In this document: piece after piece, positions 10,701 through 23,465 of the stretch
Position numbering within the stretch: position 1 is the stretch's first letter
How the letters are laid out: each line of letters begins with the position of its first letter
The notes under the pieces: generated by a model
Databases searched by the model: none
The model's input: only the letters and a program-made list of their open reading frames with translations
Told to the model about the DNA's origin: nothing
Position numbers and translations under genes: made by a program
Assembly (NCBI GenBank): GCA_030998015.1
Contig: JARWMV010000087.1
Span: forward strand, 1-64,000
Direction: 5' to 3'
Origin: Ceratorhiza oryzae-sativae
Taxonomy: Eukaryota > Basidiomycota > Agaricomycetes > Cantharellales > Ceratobasidiaceae
DNA length: 64,000 bases

Positions 10701-12847
10701 TGTTCTCACTGATAGAGTGCAAGTGTGCAAGGATTGTGAAGTTGTTGACATAGCCCTTGATGTCCACATTAGGTTTGGCAGCCATAGTGAGCAGAAGGGG
10801 TAGGGAGTAGATAGAACTAAGAATCGGCAAGAGCGGGGAGCCCTGCAGAATCCCAATTGGGGTGATAGACAAGATGTCACAGAGAACCAAGTCAATACAA
10901 AACTGTACAGTACAATCTGAAAAGTAAGAGTGCAGCCAGTTACAAATATTCACAGAAAAACTGAGTCTAGAGAGGATGAGTAAGAGGAGAGAATGATTGA
11001 CATTGTTGAAGTAGCCTTTGATGTCAAGAGTGAGAAGGGAGGCTTTTTGTTGATTTTTCCAGTAGCTTTGTATATTGTGGACCATAGTGAGACCAGCATC
11101 AGTACAGGAAGAACAATCACAACCACCGAACTGAGTAAAGGGAACAAGAGAGAATTTGCCAACTTCAAACAGAATCCTAGTAGTGATGATTTTTTCCAAG
11201 CATTTACTGAGAGTTTCTAGCAGAGAAATGGGACGATACAAGTTGGGGTTAGACATGTCAATTTTCTGGGGTTTGGGGATGACAGCAACCACAGCATTAC
11301 ACAAGCAGGCAGGCTGTACGCTGAGGTCTAGACAGCCATTGTAGAGTTTGATGAGTGCCTTGGGTACCAACTCAAACACCCATTTGAGAACACAGTAGTT
11401 TGAGCTGAACACTCCAGGGGCAGAGGTATTCAATGAACATGATAATGCCTCATGGATCTCCTCCCTTGTGATTGGGTGGTGAGCACAAGTTTCCTGTATA
11501 GGGATGCAGTCAATGCACAACATGTCAACCTCAGGCGGTACCATTGGGAAAAAGCTATTCTGAAAGGCAACAGATTGGGTGTTAGTTGTGTTAGCAAAAC
11601 TGGTTTCAGTGCAGATGGGGGGGGGTCTTGGTGATATGTTTACCATTAGACCACTGGCGCATGTGGAAGGTGCTGGCTTCTGAGCACATCATGGCAAGGC
11701 AGAGGTCTGCATGCTTCCTTCACGCAGCTTGGATCACCCTTTGGACTTCCCCTCAGAGGCTTGCACACTCTTCAGGGTTGTCCCCTTGTTTGCAGTAGTC
11801 CACCAGTAGTTGGACAGCAGTGGTGCAGTTGTCATCCCACCAGGGGGCTTGCCTAGCTCTGTTGCCTACTTGCAACTTTGGCATGGACTTCTCAATGGCT
11901 GTCTTCATGGCCCCCATGATGATGAGGGCCCCCTTTTGGCAATTGTCGCCCAATAAGTAGGACTCTGGGAGAGGTGTGGCTTTGAGTGCCTGGGTGAACG
12001 CATCAACCCACTTCTTGAAGTTCTCCTTGTTGTCCACAATTTGATATTGATAGAGTTTGGGTTGGGGTGTGAACTTGGGGGCTTCTGAGATGTTGATGGT
12101 CCAGGTGATCGTGTTATGGTCTGACCCAACACTGAGTGCCTGGACACTGTCCCAGTCAACGACCAGGTCAGTCTCATATGCAGGTCTGTTAGTGAGTGTC
12201 AGATCGATGATGGAATCCTGCTGGCCGCTGTGTCCTCATCGAGTTGGCATGTTCGCGCTATTCAAGATGGAAAGGCTGTTAGTAAGGATCCACTCTGCCA
12301 AATCACTTGCTGGTCCTGAGGTGGAGCCTGGAACTCCATCTTCCAGGGACCAGAGCTTGTGGTGGAGGTTGAAATCCCCTGCATAGATGCAAGGGTTCTC
12401 TAGATTGGGTGGGGTCTCTAGAAGAGTAGTGAGTCCATCCTTGGCTGTGGAGCCATGGAAATAGAGGTTAGTGATAGTGCAGAGCAAGCTGTAAATAGAG
12501 AGGTCAAGAGCAAGGAGGTGCATGGAAGGGGGGTAATGGGACAAGAAAGAATAATCCAGCCATCTTAGGCCCTTGCGCACATAGGTGACAACAGAGGGGC
12601 CAACTGTGAGATGCGGCATGCCACAGTGGGCACACCACCAGTCACTGCTATTGACAGTACCGTAAATACTAGAGGAAGATGTGTGATTGTCTCCAATACA
12701 GCCCCACCAGGGGTCCTGAATAAGGAGAATATTAAAGTCAGAATACATATCATTATTTAGGAGGGCGTGTGTGTGGGCATTCAATTTGGCAACATTGAGC
12801 TGTAAGACTTGAACATGTTTGCCAGGTGTTGACCTGTTGTCACTCAT
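7757..12847 (-). pseudogene. LINE ORF2: AP endonuclease / reverse transcriptase / RNase H, broken
   Basis: The order along the minus strand is endonuclease (12847 to about 11750, with GDFNLHH), reverse transcriptase (11646-9790) and RNase H with a C-terminal Cys motif (about 9850-8960). A short C-terminal tail follows at 7958-7757 beyond the nested insertion. RNase H is recognised by FSDGS, DVEMMAL and WVKGHSKIAGNKQAD. The RT box that should read YxDD reads GYVNNF, so both metal-binding aspartates are lost. Premature stops at 12236, 9790 and just downstream are TGA where arginine is expected; at least one frameshift lies near 11700. Many Arg-to-Cys and Pro-to-Ser/Leu changes fit the same CpG decay. 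Original function: target nicking and cDNA synthesis. It starts with an ATG overlapping the ORF1 stop. Confidence 0.9.
7960..8959. mobile_element. 1,000-bp non-coding insertion nested in the LINE
   Basis: GGGTGGGTGGGTC is repeated at 7947-7959 and 8960-8972. Reading across a single copy of this 13-mer brings the two parts of LINE ORF2 into frame (PPT then PYPGSALI), which shows that the 1,000 bp between them are foreign. The insert has no long ORF, few CpGs, no terminal inverted repeat that I can see, and no A tail. Its left end begins CCCCACAACCC and its right end is ATACTTGTCA. It could be a SINE or another non-autonomous element; the class is unresolved. Confidence 0.75.
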
Positions 12848-15245
12848 TCAATCTCCTGTTCAATGGTGGCCTGAGATGTCGGGATGACTTCAACAGAGGG
12901 AGCAGGCTTGACCTCCATTTCCATCTGGTCCATAGTCTCTTGTGGGGTGTTCTGGGTCTTGGCAGGGGCTGTAGGTTGGGTGGCATGGGTGGCAAGGGCA
13001 GCAGGGCTGGTGGTCACATTGGGAGCAATCAGTTGTGTGATCAGGATGTGGAACTGTTTGCAGGCTGGGCACTCATGGGAGAGCACCTGGTGAGTGCCGT
13101 TGTAGTTTGCACATTTGTACAGGTGGGGGCATTTGGCTTTGGGATCAGTCTTGTCAGTCTTGCATTGCTGGCATTGGTAGTGGTGGTTCTTTGTTCTGTG
13201 GTTGAGGCTGCAATTGCCACACCAGGTGTGTTCTTTGCAAGTACAAGCGCTGTGGTCAAGGTGCTGGCAATTTGTGCAGCCTTGGAGGAGGGGCTTCTCC
13301 TTCCATTCTTCAACTGTGACCTTGCTGCCAAACATGAAGGTGATGTTAGCACATACATTGCAGGTTTGAATATCATCCTCAAGCTTGAATGCAAATGTGA
13401 TGGAGGAGTGTGAGCCCTCCATCTTTTTGGCTTTGGTGATCCAGTGTGGCTGCATGTGATTGTAATGAGCTCTGTGATTGGGTTGTTATGTTTGAGTTCA
13501 TCGAGTAGTTGGATTTCATTGAAACGGCAAATGCAGCTGTCGCCAAGGCTGGTCAGGACTCAGTGAATGATCACCTTGCCCCATGGCCTGTCCTTGTTGG
13601 CTGTGGAGCCTTTTGGGAGACTGCATGCGTCCACAATTTCAGTTTCAACTTTTCAAAAGTCCTTGATACAAGACCCAGGCTTGAACTGGAGGATGAGATT
13701 GCCTTTGATGTTGAATTCTGCACCCACAATCCTAAGGCTGGGGGCCTTAGACTTGCATATAATGCTGATGTTCTTGTACATGATGTAAGAGCCAAGCCTG
13801 CAGAAGGGGCCCTTGTCCTCCAAGAAGAAAACATAGCGATCAAATTCCTCAATTTGGGTTTTGGGTGTTGCCTTGTGGGCGGGAGTGGGTTGTGGTTTGT
13901 CCTTAGCTGCAGCAGCTGCCACGGCAAAGGAGACCTTAGCCTTGCCCTTGTCAGAAGCCACCTGTCCCGTGCCAGAGCTGTGGATGGCAGCCTTCTGTGT
14001 GGCAGGCATATGGTTAGACTTGGGTGCTTTCGTTTTGGCCTTGAGGGCCTTCACTATGGTGGCCTTGGTCTGCCTGGCCAGCCTCTTGGCTTTCTTCACC
14101 TGGTTCTTGGAGATGGTGACTGGTTCGGGAGCAGGCGTGGCCGGTGTGGTGGTGCTGGGGGGTGCTATTTCAGGTTGTGCCTCTGGTTTGGGTGCATGAA
14201 TGGAGGTGCTTGTTCCAAAGAATTCGTCACCATCCTCCATCATTGATTCAAAACCCTTGAGGTCTTCAGTGCTCAGCTGTGAGACAACTATGGGCATATC
14301 GGTGGGTGCTGCACGCGTCAGGTTCCAGTTGGCATCGAGGGCCCCAGGCTCTCAGGTGACACCTGGAATGGGAACCCTCATCTTGAGGTTGGATAAGCAT
14401 TCATTCATGTCAAGCATGGTGTCATAAACAAGTTGCAGGGTGGCTGGGGTGCCAACCTGCTTTACCTTGGTCTTGTTGACCTTGTAATCTTTGTCGAAAA
14501 GGCTGCAGCCCCAGTTGGAGGCCTCGATGGCTGTGTCTAGTAGTGCCTCCGCATGGCGGGTGACCATGAGGCGATAATCCTTGAGGAGTTGGAAGTTGTT
14601 CTTGAAGACCTTAGCTGTGGGATTGAGGTCTTTGTTGTGTAGGTAGTCAGTGAAATGGCCTTCGAGTTGGTCGAGCAAAGTCCCCAGAACGCCGAGGACA
14701 GTGTTGTTGGTGGGGTGGGTATTGATCTTTGTATGCGCCACTGAGCCTGCCCTATAGACGTAGTCGAGTAGCCCGTTGTGGAGGCCTAGATCGGGGAGTT
14801 GAGAGAGGCGAAGCTCGCTTTCGGTCCAGTTGCGGCACGGGTCGCTTGGGTGGGTTGCGGCGGGACCCAGAACTGGGGAGTTCATGGTGCTACCCGCAGC
14901 GCTAGCTTTGGGGGTAGGGGTATTGTCACGGTTAGTAGGGTTGCAGGCAGTAAAAGTAAAGTCATCCGATCCAGTGCGCAAACCAGTTCGCAACCGTACG
15001 GACATATGGGAATCAGAGCCAGAGTCAGAGTCACTTAAGTCAGAAGAGAGGCTGCGTCGAGTCTTTTCTGGGTTTTTGGCGTTATGAGCAGCAATACGAG
15101 AGGAGGAGACGGAGACAGCGTGCTCGCGTATTTCGCGGGTGCGTTTACGGGTGACAGGGCCAGACGAGAGGGGGCTAGAGAGTTCAAATTTGAAGCTGGA
15201 GAGTGCTGGGACGTCGATAATACCTTTGCCTAGGTTGTCGGTCAT
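12844..15245 (-). pseudogene. LINE ORF1: zinc-knuckle nucleic-acid-binding protein, broken
   Basis: ORF1 proteins coat LINE RNA. The chain starts at the ATG at 15245 (MTDNLGKG) and runs through a Ser/Asp-rich N-terminus and a helical middle. It ends in a Cys/His array (CTNCQHLDHSAC, CANYNG, HECPACKQF) that resembles the zinc knuckles of fungal LINE ORF1 products. In-frame TGA codons interrupt it at about 14352, 13653 and 13570, each where CGA would restore arginine, and a 1-nt shift occurs near 13455. Its terminal TGA overlaps the ORF2 ATG in an ATGA arrangement at 12847-12844, a layout suited to termination-reinitiation. The copy is non-functional. Confidence 0.85.
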
Positions 15246-15266
15246 GGTGGTCGTCACACACGGCAC

Positions 15267-15282
15267 GTCACGTGCACCGAAC
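15267..15282. repeat. LINE target-site duplication, right copy (16 bp)
   Basis: Identical 16-mer to 7549-7564, immediately preceding the 5' end of the minus-strand LINE. Confidence 0.93.
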
Positions 15283-16975
15283 ACCTAGTTTCAATGAATT
15301 GACCTCACTTTGCAAGCCGGAACGTAAGCTAGTTACGGAACAAGTAGCTCTTTGTCCGTGTTGATTCCAAAATGCAATGTGGCTGGCATTTGCACACAGC
15401 ACTCAATATCGACGGAGCGTCCTATGAACATATAGGCGAGCTTGGTTCGAAGGGCGTGAAACATAAACAACACTACTTTATCGAATACAACAAGTTGGAT
15501 ACCGGTCCATATCCCACGCGCCGAATCAGGCGACAGTAATGCTCGTTACCCCAACGAGTCCCAATAATAGCCGACCCATACTACCACTGGCGTCCATTAT
15601 CAACTAGATAGGGCCCTTACAAACTCGGGTTTCGATGCGCATAGAACGGCAAAAGAACATATAGAACAAGCAATGAATGCGATGCTCTTTTAGCAAACCA
15701 ATAATTGAAGCTCAAACAGAATGGATAAAGGCGTTCGGCTTCAAGCCTGTATTAAAAACCTACGACGACTTCGACGATGGTTTGGGTGAAAAAGAATTCA
15801 TCAAAAATGTTGCCCAATACCCTGCTTTACCAGGTTTGTAATTACCTCGAGGCGAGACCTTTTACACAGTCACGGCCCGTTAGGCCGTTTGACCTCCGTC
15901 CCCCGTTCCGCCCCTCTGTCCTGATCGCCCCGTTTGTTTGTTTAATTTGTTGTGCTAGACCGGTTCGAGCACTGCGCTGGTGTAGTTATTTAAATATGTA
16001 TGCAATTTTTTTTTTAAAAAAAACCCCCTAATCACGGGATGCCGCATATACTTGGCTTTATTTATCAATTAATGCCTAGTGCCGAGGTGTTTCAGAAGGA
16101 GGCTACATTTTCTTGGAGCTAACATCAATATCTTGTTTCTCGTTTCTTATTCGGATTGAAATCAAGTGAATTGAGACTCAACGACAATCCAGCGACCCTC
16201 TCTACTTAATCAAAGGCTGGGTTCAACAGAGTGGTATATCGACTATCATCCCCCATCCCACGATTGAATATCTTATACATCGAGTATCCTTGTGGGCAGA
16301 GCTTTGGATACTCCCTACCGCAGGAATGTTTTGTACACCCAGCTTGTGGCTATCGCTCATCCCCCAAGTCTCGTGTTAGAGTACCGCAGTGATCGGCCTC
16401 ATGAGCCCGATCGCGCGAAGCTGAACGCTCCATACGCACGTACCCCGTTTTGGTGAAAACAACCGTTGACATTCCGTGTATCTAGCTATACAACTGGTCG
16501 TAAAAAAACACCAACCTGACGAATACACATGATCTTTCAACACACCCAAACCAACACCAACAACACGAATAACAGCAACAATAGCCGGGCCGGGTATGGG
16601 GGCGAGAGCGACGATCCAAAAAGAGTGACATTCCAGCAACGAGTCGATGTTGTTACGAGTGGACCTGACAGCAATGGGTATCCAATTACCTCACCTCCCA
16701 GTCTAGGACGGGCCAGGCCCTAGACATGACATCCACCTCGAGCGGGCCAGACTCGAGGCAGTGTCTACTCGCTCACGATACACAAACAGCCCCTCCGCCG
16801 CTGAACCAGCAGCGACGGTTGGCCTAGAGGCTGTTGATGCACGGAGCGAGCGACTTTGGAAGGGGTAGAGAGGGGGAGAGTGGGGTGTCGCTGCCGGCCG
16901 GGTATGCTTTATGTCACTGGGGTATTCAGTCACCATCGTCGTCTCTACGGAGATTCCATCCAACCCGTTGGCTAC
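15283..16975. other. Intergenic region, displaced GH9 upstream sequence
   Basis: About 1.7 kb without a supportable gene. The first part would have been the GH9 promoter before the LINE inserted. A T10/A8 low-complexity run occurs near 16008-16022. Small open frames here (for example 15777-16031) look random. Confidence 0.5.
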
Positions 16976-19515
16976 TTAGCCGCCTCCTCGCTTCCGCCTG
17001 ATTCTCCTCTGGGCGAACCACTGAGGGCTCGAAGACGTCTGCCCTCCGGTTCCACCCCCACTACCTTCGCCTCCATTACCACCCGTGCCTTTCCTTCCAC
17101 TTCCACGACCACCAGAACCTCTCCTAACTCCGCTTCCTTCTCCATTTCCTTCCACATTTCCAACGACAGCAACCCTCCCTCCCTCTCCAACGACAGCAGG
17201 CGCTCGACTAGTCCCATCCGTCATTCCACCGTTCCGTATTTGTTTCGCTCGATTGCCATTTCCCTCGTGATTTCTTGCTAGCCCATCGGATCCATTACGT
17301 CGTTGGCTGCCGCTCGAAGACCCCGAGTGCGTAGCCCACCTACTAGACCCCGTTCCAGAGGACCGCGCTGCGGGACGCGAGTTGCGCGGCTCGAGTTGGC
17401 GAAATGGCTCCTGTGCCGGAGCAGCTTTCGGTGTTGTGTTTGGCGCCGGCACTGGTTCTGGGGGAGGAGGCGGCGGAGGCGGAGGCGGAGATGGTGGAGG
17501 TGGCGGGGGTGGAGGCAGGGGAGGCAGCGCCCACGGTCGCTCGTCGACGTTCGAGTTGTCCCATTCCAGTCCCTGGTATACGTTGGACCAGCTAAAACCA
17601 ACCGATCTGCAAGCCCTTGGCTTTTGTTGCTTGCTGGACGAGCTAGCAACGACCGGTTTGGGATCCACTTGTCGCGCGGCCTCCTTGCGTGGCGCGCTCG
17701 CCTTACCCCCAATATTGATCCGGATCACCTTTAGTCCGGGGGGATTGGGTATCTCCAATGGTGGATTTGCGACCTTTGTGTCTCGTGGGCGCTCGACCGC
17801 TCCAGAGCCAGGCAGAGGTCGATCTTCTTGGGGTGACACTCCAGGGTTCAACAAGCAAGAGTCCTTCAATCTGGCTGATGATCCAGGGGGGCTCGGCAAA
17901 GGGGGCGCAGCCTCGGACTCGGCGGTAGCTCCAGGGGACGTTTCTTGACCTTGCACAACGAGGCCCGCTCGTGGGCGTTGGTTCGAGCCGGCGCTCTGGA
18001 GTTCGGGTGGGTTCTCTAGCGGCTCAGTTGCCTTGTTGTCCCGATCTTCGACGGTGCTGACCATGTTCTCTGTAGCTGATCCCTGTGAGGGTGGTGCATC
18101 TATATCACGCAGACCCGACTCGCTTGGTCCATTTGCTGCTTTCTTTGATTCGTTGTCGACGCCAAGCGAGCCAGGCCCTCCGCTGAGATGTGGCGTAAGC
18201 GGATCTATCACTCGTCCAGGCCCATTCTTGCGGCCTAATATGTCAAAGAGCTCATGAGTAAAACTCAGAACGTATATGTACCGAGTGAACTTGCCAGCCG
18301 AGTCATCACGCGGTCCTGGGGCGCATGGGACTGTATAGCGACCATGAAATAAACACCAAAACATGGCATAGCCAGAGAATACCACTTACCAATGTCCAAG
18401 CCCAAACAGGCGTGATCAAGTGCGTATTGAAGAATGTTCGCCGACGTCTGGATACTACCCCGGGGTAGGCGGCATATCACTAAATCGAACGCTGAAAAGT
18501 GAACGTCAGCAAATCAATCCATAGCCACCCACGTGATTAGTCCATGACACTTACCCAAAGACAATAAAACCACACATATCATAAACACTAATAGCTCCAG
18601 CCAAGGGACGCCAGTAAATTGTACACCTCCTACGGAGCCATCGTTTTGGCTCGTAGGGATTTTCCATGTCGAAAATACCGACGTAGGGAAAATAGTAGTG
18701 TCGATATCCCAGGGTCCTCGTGCAGTGATCGTCAGGTCGGGCATGAGTCGTGGCCAGGAGCAGGGCTCAGCCGGTAACGAGAGGGGCGTTTTGGGCCCTG
18801 GTAATCCTAGAAGCTCTGGGCGGCCGGGCAGAGTCAATATCCGAATAATCTGAGGCGCCGGTAGCATAAGGAGGCGAGGCGAGGCTGGAAGGGAGAGAAG
18901 TTGGGGGGAGGGCGGGAGTGTGAGCCGAGGAGTGAGTCCTGGGAGTGTGAGGAGAGGAGTGGGTCCCGGGAGTGTGAGGAGAGGGGTTGGTGCCGGGAGA
19001 GTAAGAATGGGTGGTGGGGGGATGCAAGTCCGAATCTCCCTGGATTGAGAGCGCCACCAGCTGGTCGCGGCGTTGCCGGTGCGCCAGCCGGCAGGAAGAC
19101 TGCCATACATCGCATCATGCGCGCTCAGTTCGGCGCGCAGGACGGAGCTCAAATTCACGGCCATCGTCGAGAATTCATTGACAAGACCAGTGACGGCACG
19201 AATCCGAGCGTGTAGAATAGGGGATGAGCACCGCCAAGTATAGCGTGCTAATGGGGCCGCATACGGGAGTACGTCTGCGGATGACTGCACCCGTAGCACG
19301 TCTGTAATAAAAATATGTGGCACCGAGGGATAATATTCGAGCAGAGCGCTAGGGGTAAGCCACGTCAGCGTATGGTCCAAGCTCCAGACGGCCACCAGCA
19401 CTTACCTGGGAATGCCAGCGTGGGCAACGGTCGAGAGTCGGACGTCGCCTATGAGGGTGTCCGAGACTCTTGAAACAACCGTTGAAAAGCCTACCAAGAT
19501 CCTTGTGAAGTACAT
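16976..19515 (-). CDS. Unknown membrane protein with LTLP repeats and polyproline tail (781 aa)
   Basis: Four exons on the minus strand join cleanly: 19515-19406, 19348-18555, 18491-18390 and 18315-16976 (2,346 nt, GT-AG). The N-terminal ~180 residues look extracellular or lumenal. They are followed by tandem degenerate LTLPxPTPL-type repeats (about residues 165-230) and a strong hydrophobic segment (LELLVFMICVVLLSLAFDL) spanning the exon 2/3 junction. The C-terminal half is disordered: acidic/Ser, then a long polyproline block near 17460-17530, then Gly/Arg/Ser-rich sequence ending in RIRRKRGGG. This suggests a single-pass membrane protein with a proline-rich cytoplasmic tail that could bind SH3, WW or profilin-type partners, but that is inference. 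The start Met is the first that fits; an upstream exon is possible, as the frame is open to 19737. No family recognised. Confidence 0.65.
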
Positions 19516-20773
19516 GGTGTCTTCTGGGTCAATGGTCGGCGTACGAAGAAGGAGAATAAGGTTTGAGGTCTTTTTATCTGGTACGCGGGTGCAAATTCGG
19601 GCATGGCTGGTGGCAGCGGTGTGCAAACGCATACACTCACGTGAGATATGTCGGCTCGTCCGAAACTGGAAGTGGTTGTATGCGAGTTGCCGCCGAGCGT
19701 GTCTGTCGGTAATATATATAGAGGAAACGGTCTGCAATCGCTATTAAGTATGCGTTCGGTTGTGTCGTATCACTATCCCTAGGAAAGGAGGGCAAACAGC
19801 TCGACACAACCTCAGTAGACATTTGTCTACAAGAACAAGATGGAGGTGAATGTTGAGAATTATGTGATCGGGTAACTATTGACTGTTTCGCCACTCATTG
19901 GGATGAAGCTGCAAAGCGCTTAGGAACTAGATATACGAGTGAATAAGTGTGAATTAAACCAAATGATTAACTAGAGACAGAGTGCCGGCGTATTTATGCC
20001 ATCTGTACCTTTAGTAAGAGAACGAGGGACGCGAGAGACAAATGTGTGAGAGATACACGGAGGAAAGCGACATAGAGTAAGATGGGAGAGCAGAGACGAG
20101 ATCCACGGGCTGATGGTACGCCCCATCAAAGCGTTGATATCATCAAGACGTCACATCAACGCTGAGCAGATCGAAGCGATCAGCGGTTCGCACCGTTTCG
20201 GGCGATCTCAATCGACGTCCTCAACAGTGAATGTGGACCATAAGAGGCGCGGAATCTGGTCATGCAGTATAAAAGATAGTGGCATGTGTAGAACGGGCAC
20301 GGCATTTGCCTCAGCCATGGGAGGGGATAGCAAAGCGAGCTTGAGGTACCGACGAACCTGCATTTTGACAGGTCTCAATTCCGGTTGTGTGTTTGTGTGA
20401 GCCGTGGTTATGATCGCTCCCTCCGCGTTCGGGGCACGTGATCGGGCTTTAGAGACTCGGTTAGCACCATTTCGCGTGCGGCTGAGAATCCGGATACAGT
20501 GGTTCAGCGCTCACTGTTAGCTAGAGCGCAAGGCTGCGAAGAGAATTTGACCTCATTATCCCATAATTATTATATGTTATGTGGATGAGCACAATTCGGA
20601 GGACCCAGAATAGGCAAAGCTCAGTTGAATTCTGACCTGTCGATCGGGTTTCGAGCACAAGGACTAAACTCCAGCCACTACAACCACATTTGCCCTTGTA
20701 ATAAAATTTCAAAAGGTATATTAAAAACTCATGTAGTGGCCGCCCAGCGGGTTGGCAGTTTTTCATGTTCGAA
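19516..20773. other. Intergenic region between two minus-strand genes
   Basis: About 1.26 kb holding the promoter of the membrane-protein gene and the 3' end of the Old Yellow Enzyme gene. No convincing ORF, repeat or RNA gene is seen. Confidence 0.5.
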
Positions 20774-22161
<1,388 letters not shown>

Positions 22162-23465
22162 GTTCGTGGATGAGTTTGGTGATGTAGGCGGGGGGGGGGG
22201 TGAGATTTTATCGTTCCTCTCCCGCAAGTATCACTAATCATTGAACGTTTGCTTTATCAGCGAAGTGGTTTGGATCCTCCACATTGCTTATGCAGCATGC
22301 TTATTTATCATATGAACGTATTTGTAGCGGCGGGGGAGCCGTGAGGGACGTTTGGTTGATGCCCATTGTATGTGCTCATTTGTCGTCTCGGCTGTAGCTG
22401 ATGTCAGACGCAGAGCACGGCAGAGCACTGCAGAACATACTCTGCCAATCAAGGCGATGGTCCTGGCTAACTTTCAACGAGTAACATCATACCTATGAGC
22501 GAAAATTGAATTCCAAGCATCTATTGTTCATGGTTCTGTGCTGCTCCTGACGAACAGCCATTCGTAAATTTAGGTACGGCTGCTCAGCTCAAACAAACGA
22601 TTGAATTCTAGACAACATTGTGACAACAAAATTATCGAAACGGTTCTAGCGATACGTGGTAGCAAACATGTGACATGGAATTCAAATCGTTGGACTATGA
22701 GAGCCCTCCGCATAAGCATAGGAGTCCACCACATACAATCGTGCAAAGCCCACCGCAGGCTTGGTGAGGAATAGTATAGGCGCATAAGCCTCTTATCTTC
22801 TATTGTCGTGCGATTAGTTCTCTCCCTGATTGAGTAGATCTTATCGAAGCATAGCCACCTTTTTAGACTCGGGTTCGGTTTCTTGGGAATCCATCACGTT
22901 CTGAGTTGTGTCTATTGAGTGGAGGTCTACGGCTAGAAAGAAAATCAAAGAATGATGGAAGGTAAAATCAACAGAACTAAGCGCGTGTGGTCATTTCGTG
23001 CGTACGCTGGGGTTGGTTGTTCACTTGAGTCGCACCCGAGTTCAGCCTAAATTGAATGGTAAAATATCAGGCAAGTGGGCAACAGGGACGAGGGAAACAG
23101 GTGCGCAGTTTGCCTCTGCTCTTGAGATTATATCAGAAAAATCTGTGCGATGGGATACACAGCCTTCAAGCTTAAACCACAGAGCCGAGCCGACATCAAG
23201 GGGCATGTGACAACGCAAGACTCGCTTGTAGGGGCCGGGTTGGACGAGTCCATAGCCAAACAGAGAACTTCTGACGCTGATTTTGTGCATACGAAACGAT
23301 GGCCTGTGTGGCATAGCTCTTGGCATTCTCCACCATCTATGCAGTTATGCGACTGAAATCACGGATCGCATTGTGGCGGTGCTGCTATCGCAGACACGAT
23401 CACGTGCGAACGTGTCGACACGTGACTTTCTGTTGGACTGTTTCCTAACGACGACATCGGCCGCT
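22162..23465. other. Divergent intergenic region (OYE and Ase1 promoters)
   Basis: 1.3 kb between the divergent starts of the Old Yellow Enzyme and Ase1 genes, so both promoters lie here. A G9 run at 22191-22199 lies 30 nt before the OYE start. No gene or repeat supported. Confidence 0.5.

Larger units (their letters stand above)
7565..15266 (-). mobile_element. Full-length LINE (non-LTR) retrotransposon, Tad1/L1-like, decayed
   Basis: Two-ORF LINE on the minus strand. The 5' end lies 21 nt upstream of the ORF1 ATG, and the 3' end is a 17-nt A tail (T run at 7565-7581). Perfect 16-bp target duplications flank it, as expected for target-primed reverse transcription. ORF1 encodes a Cys/His zinc-knuckle protein; ORF2 encodes an AP endonuclease, reverse transcriptase and RNase H. 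Both ORFs are riddled with TGA stops and some frameshifts, and the RT active site is mutated, so this copy is dead. A 1,000-bp foreign insertion with its own 13-bp duplication sits near the 3' end of ORF2 (7960-8959); without it the element is about 6.7 kb. The middle is strikingly CpG-poor, while both termini keep CpGs. Confidence 0.93.

Noticed and set aside
12826..14246. Plus-strand frames opposite LINE ORF1 (for example 13509-14246)
   Set aside because: Shadow frames of the Cys/His-rich and Ala/Lys-rich minus-strand ORF1. CpG depletion has removed many stops on the opposite strand.
17303..17948. Gly-rich and Arg-rich plus-strand frames near 17.4 kb
   Set aside because: They are the antisense of the polyproline/Gly-Arg tail of the minus-strand membrane protein; GC-rich repeats keep all frames open.
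20113..20400. 95-codon plus-strand open frame between the membrane protein and OYE genes
   Set aside because: No recognisable motif, and no splice partner or promoter context; likely chance.
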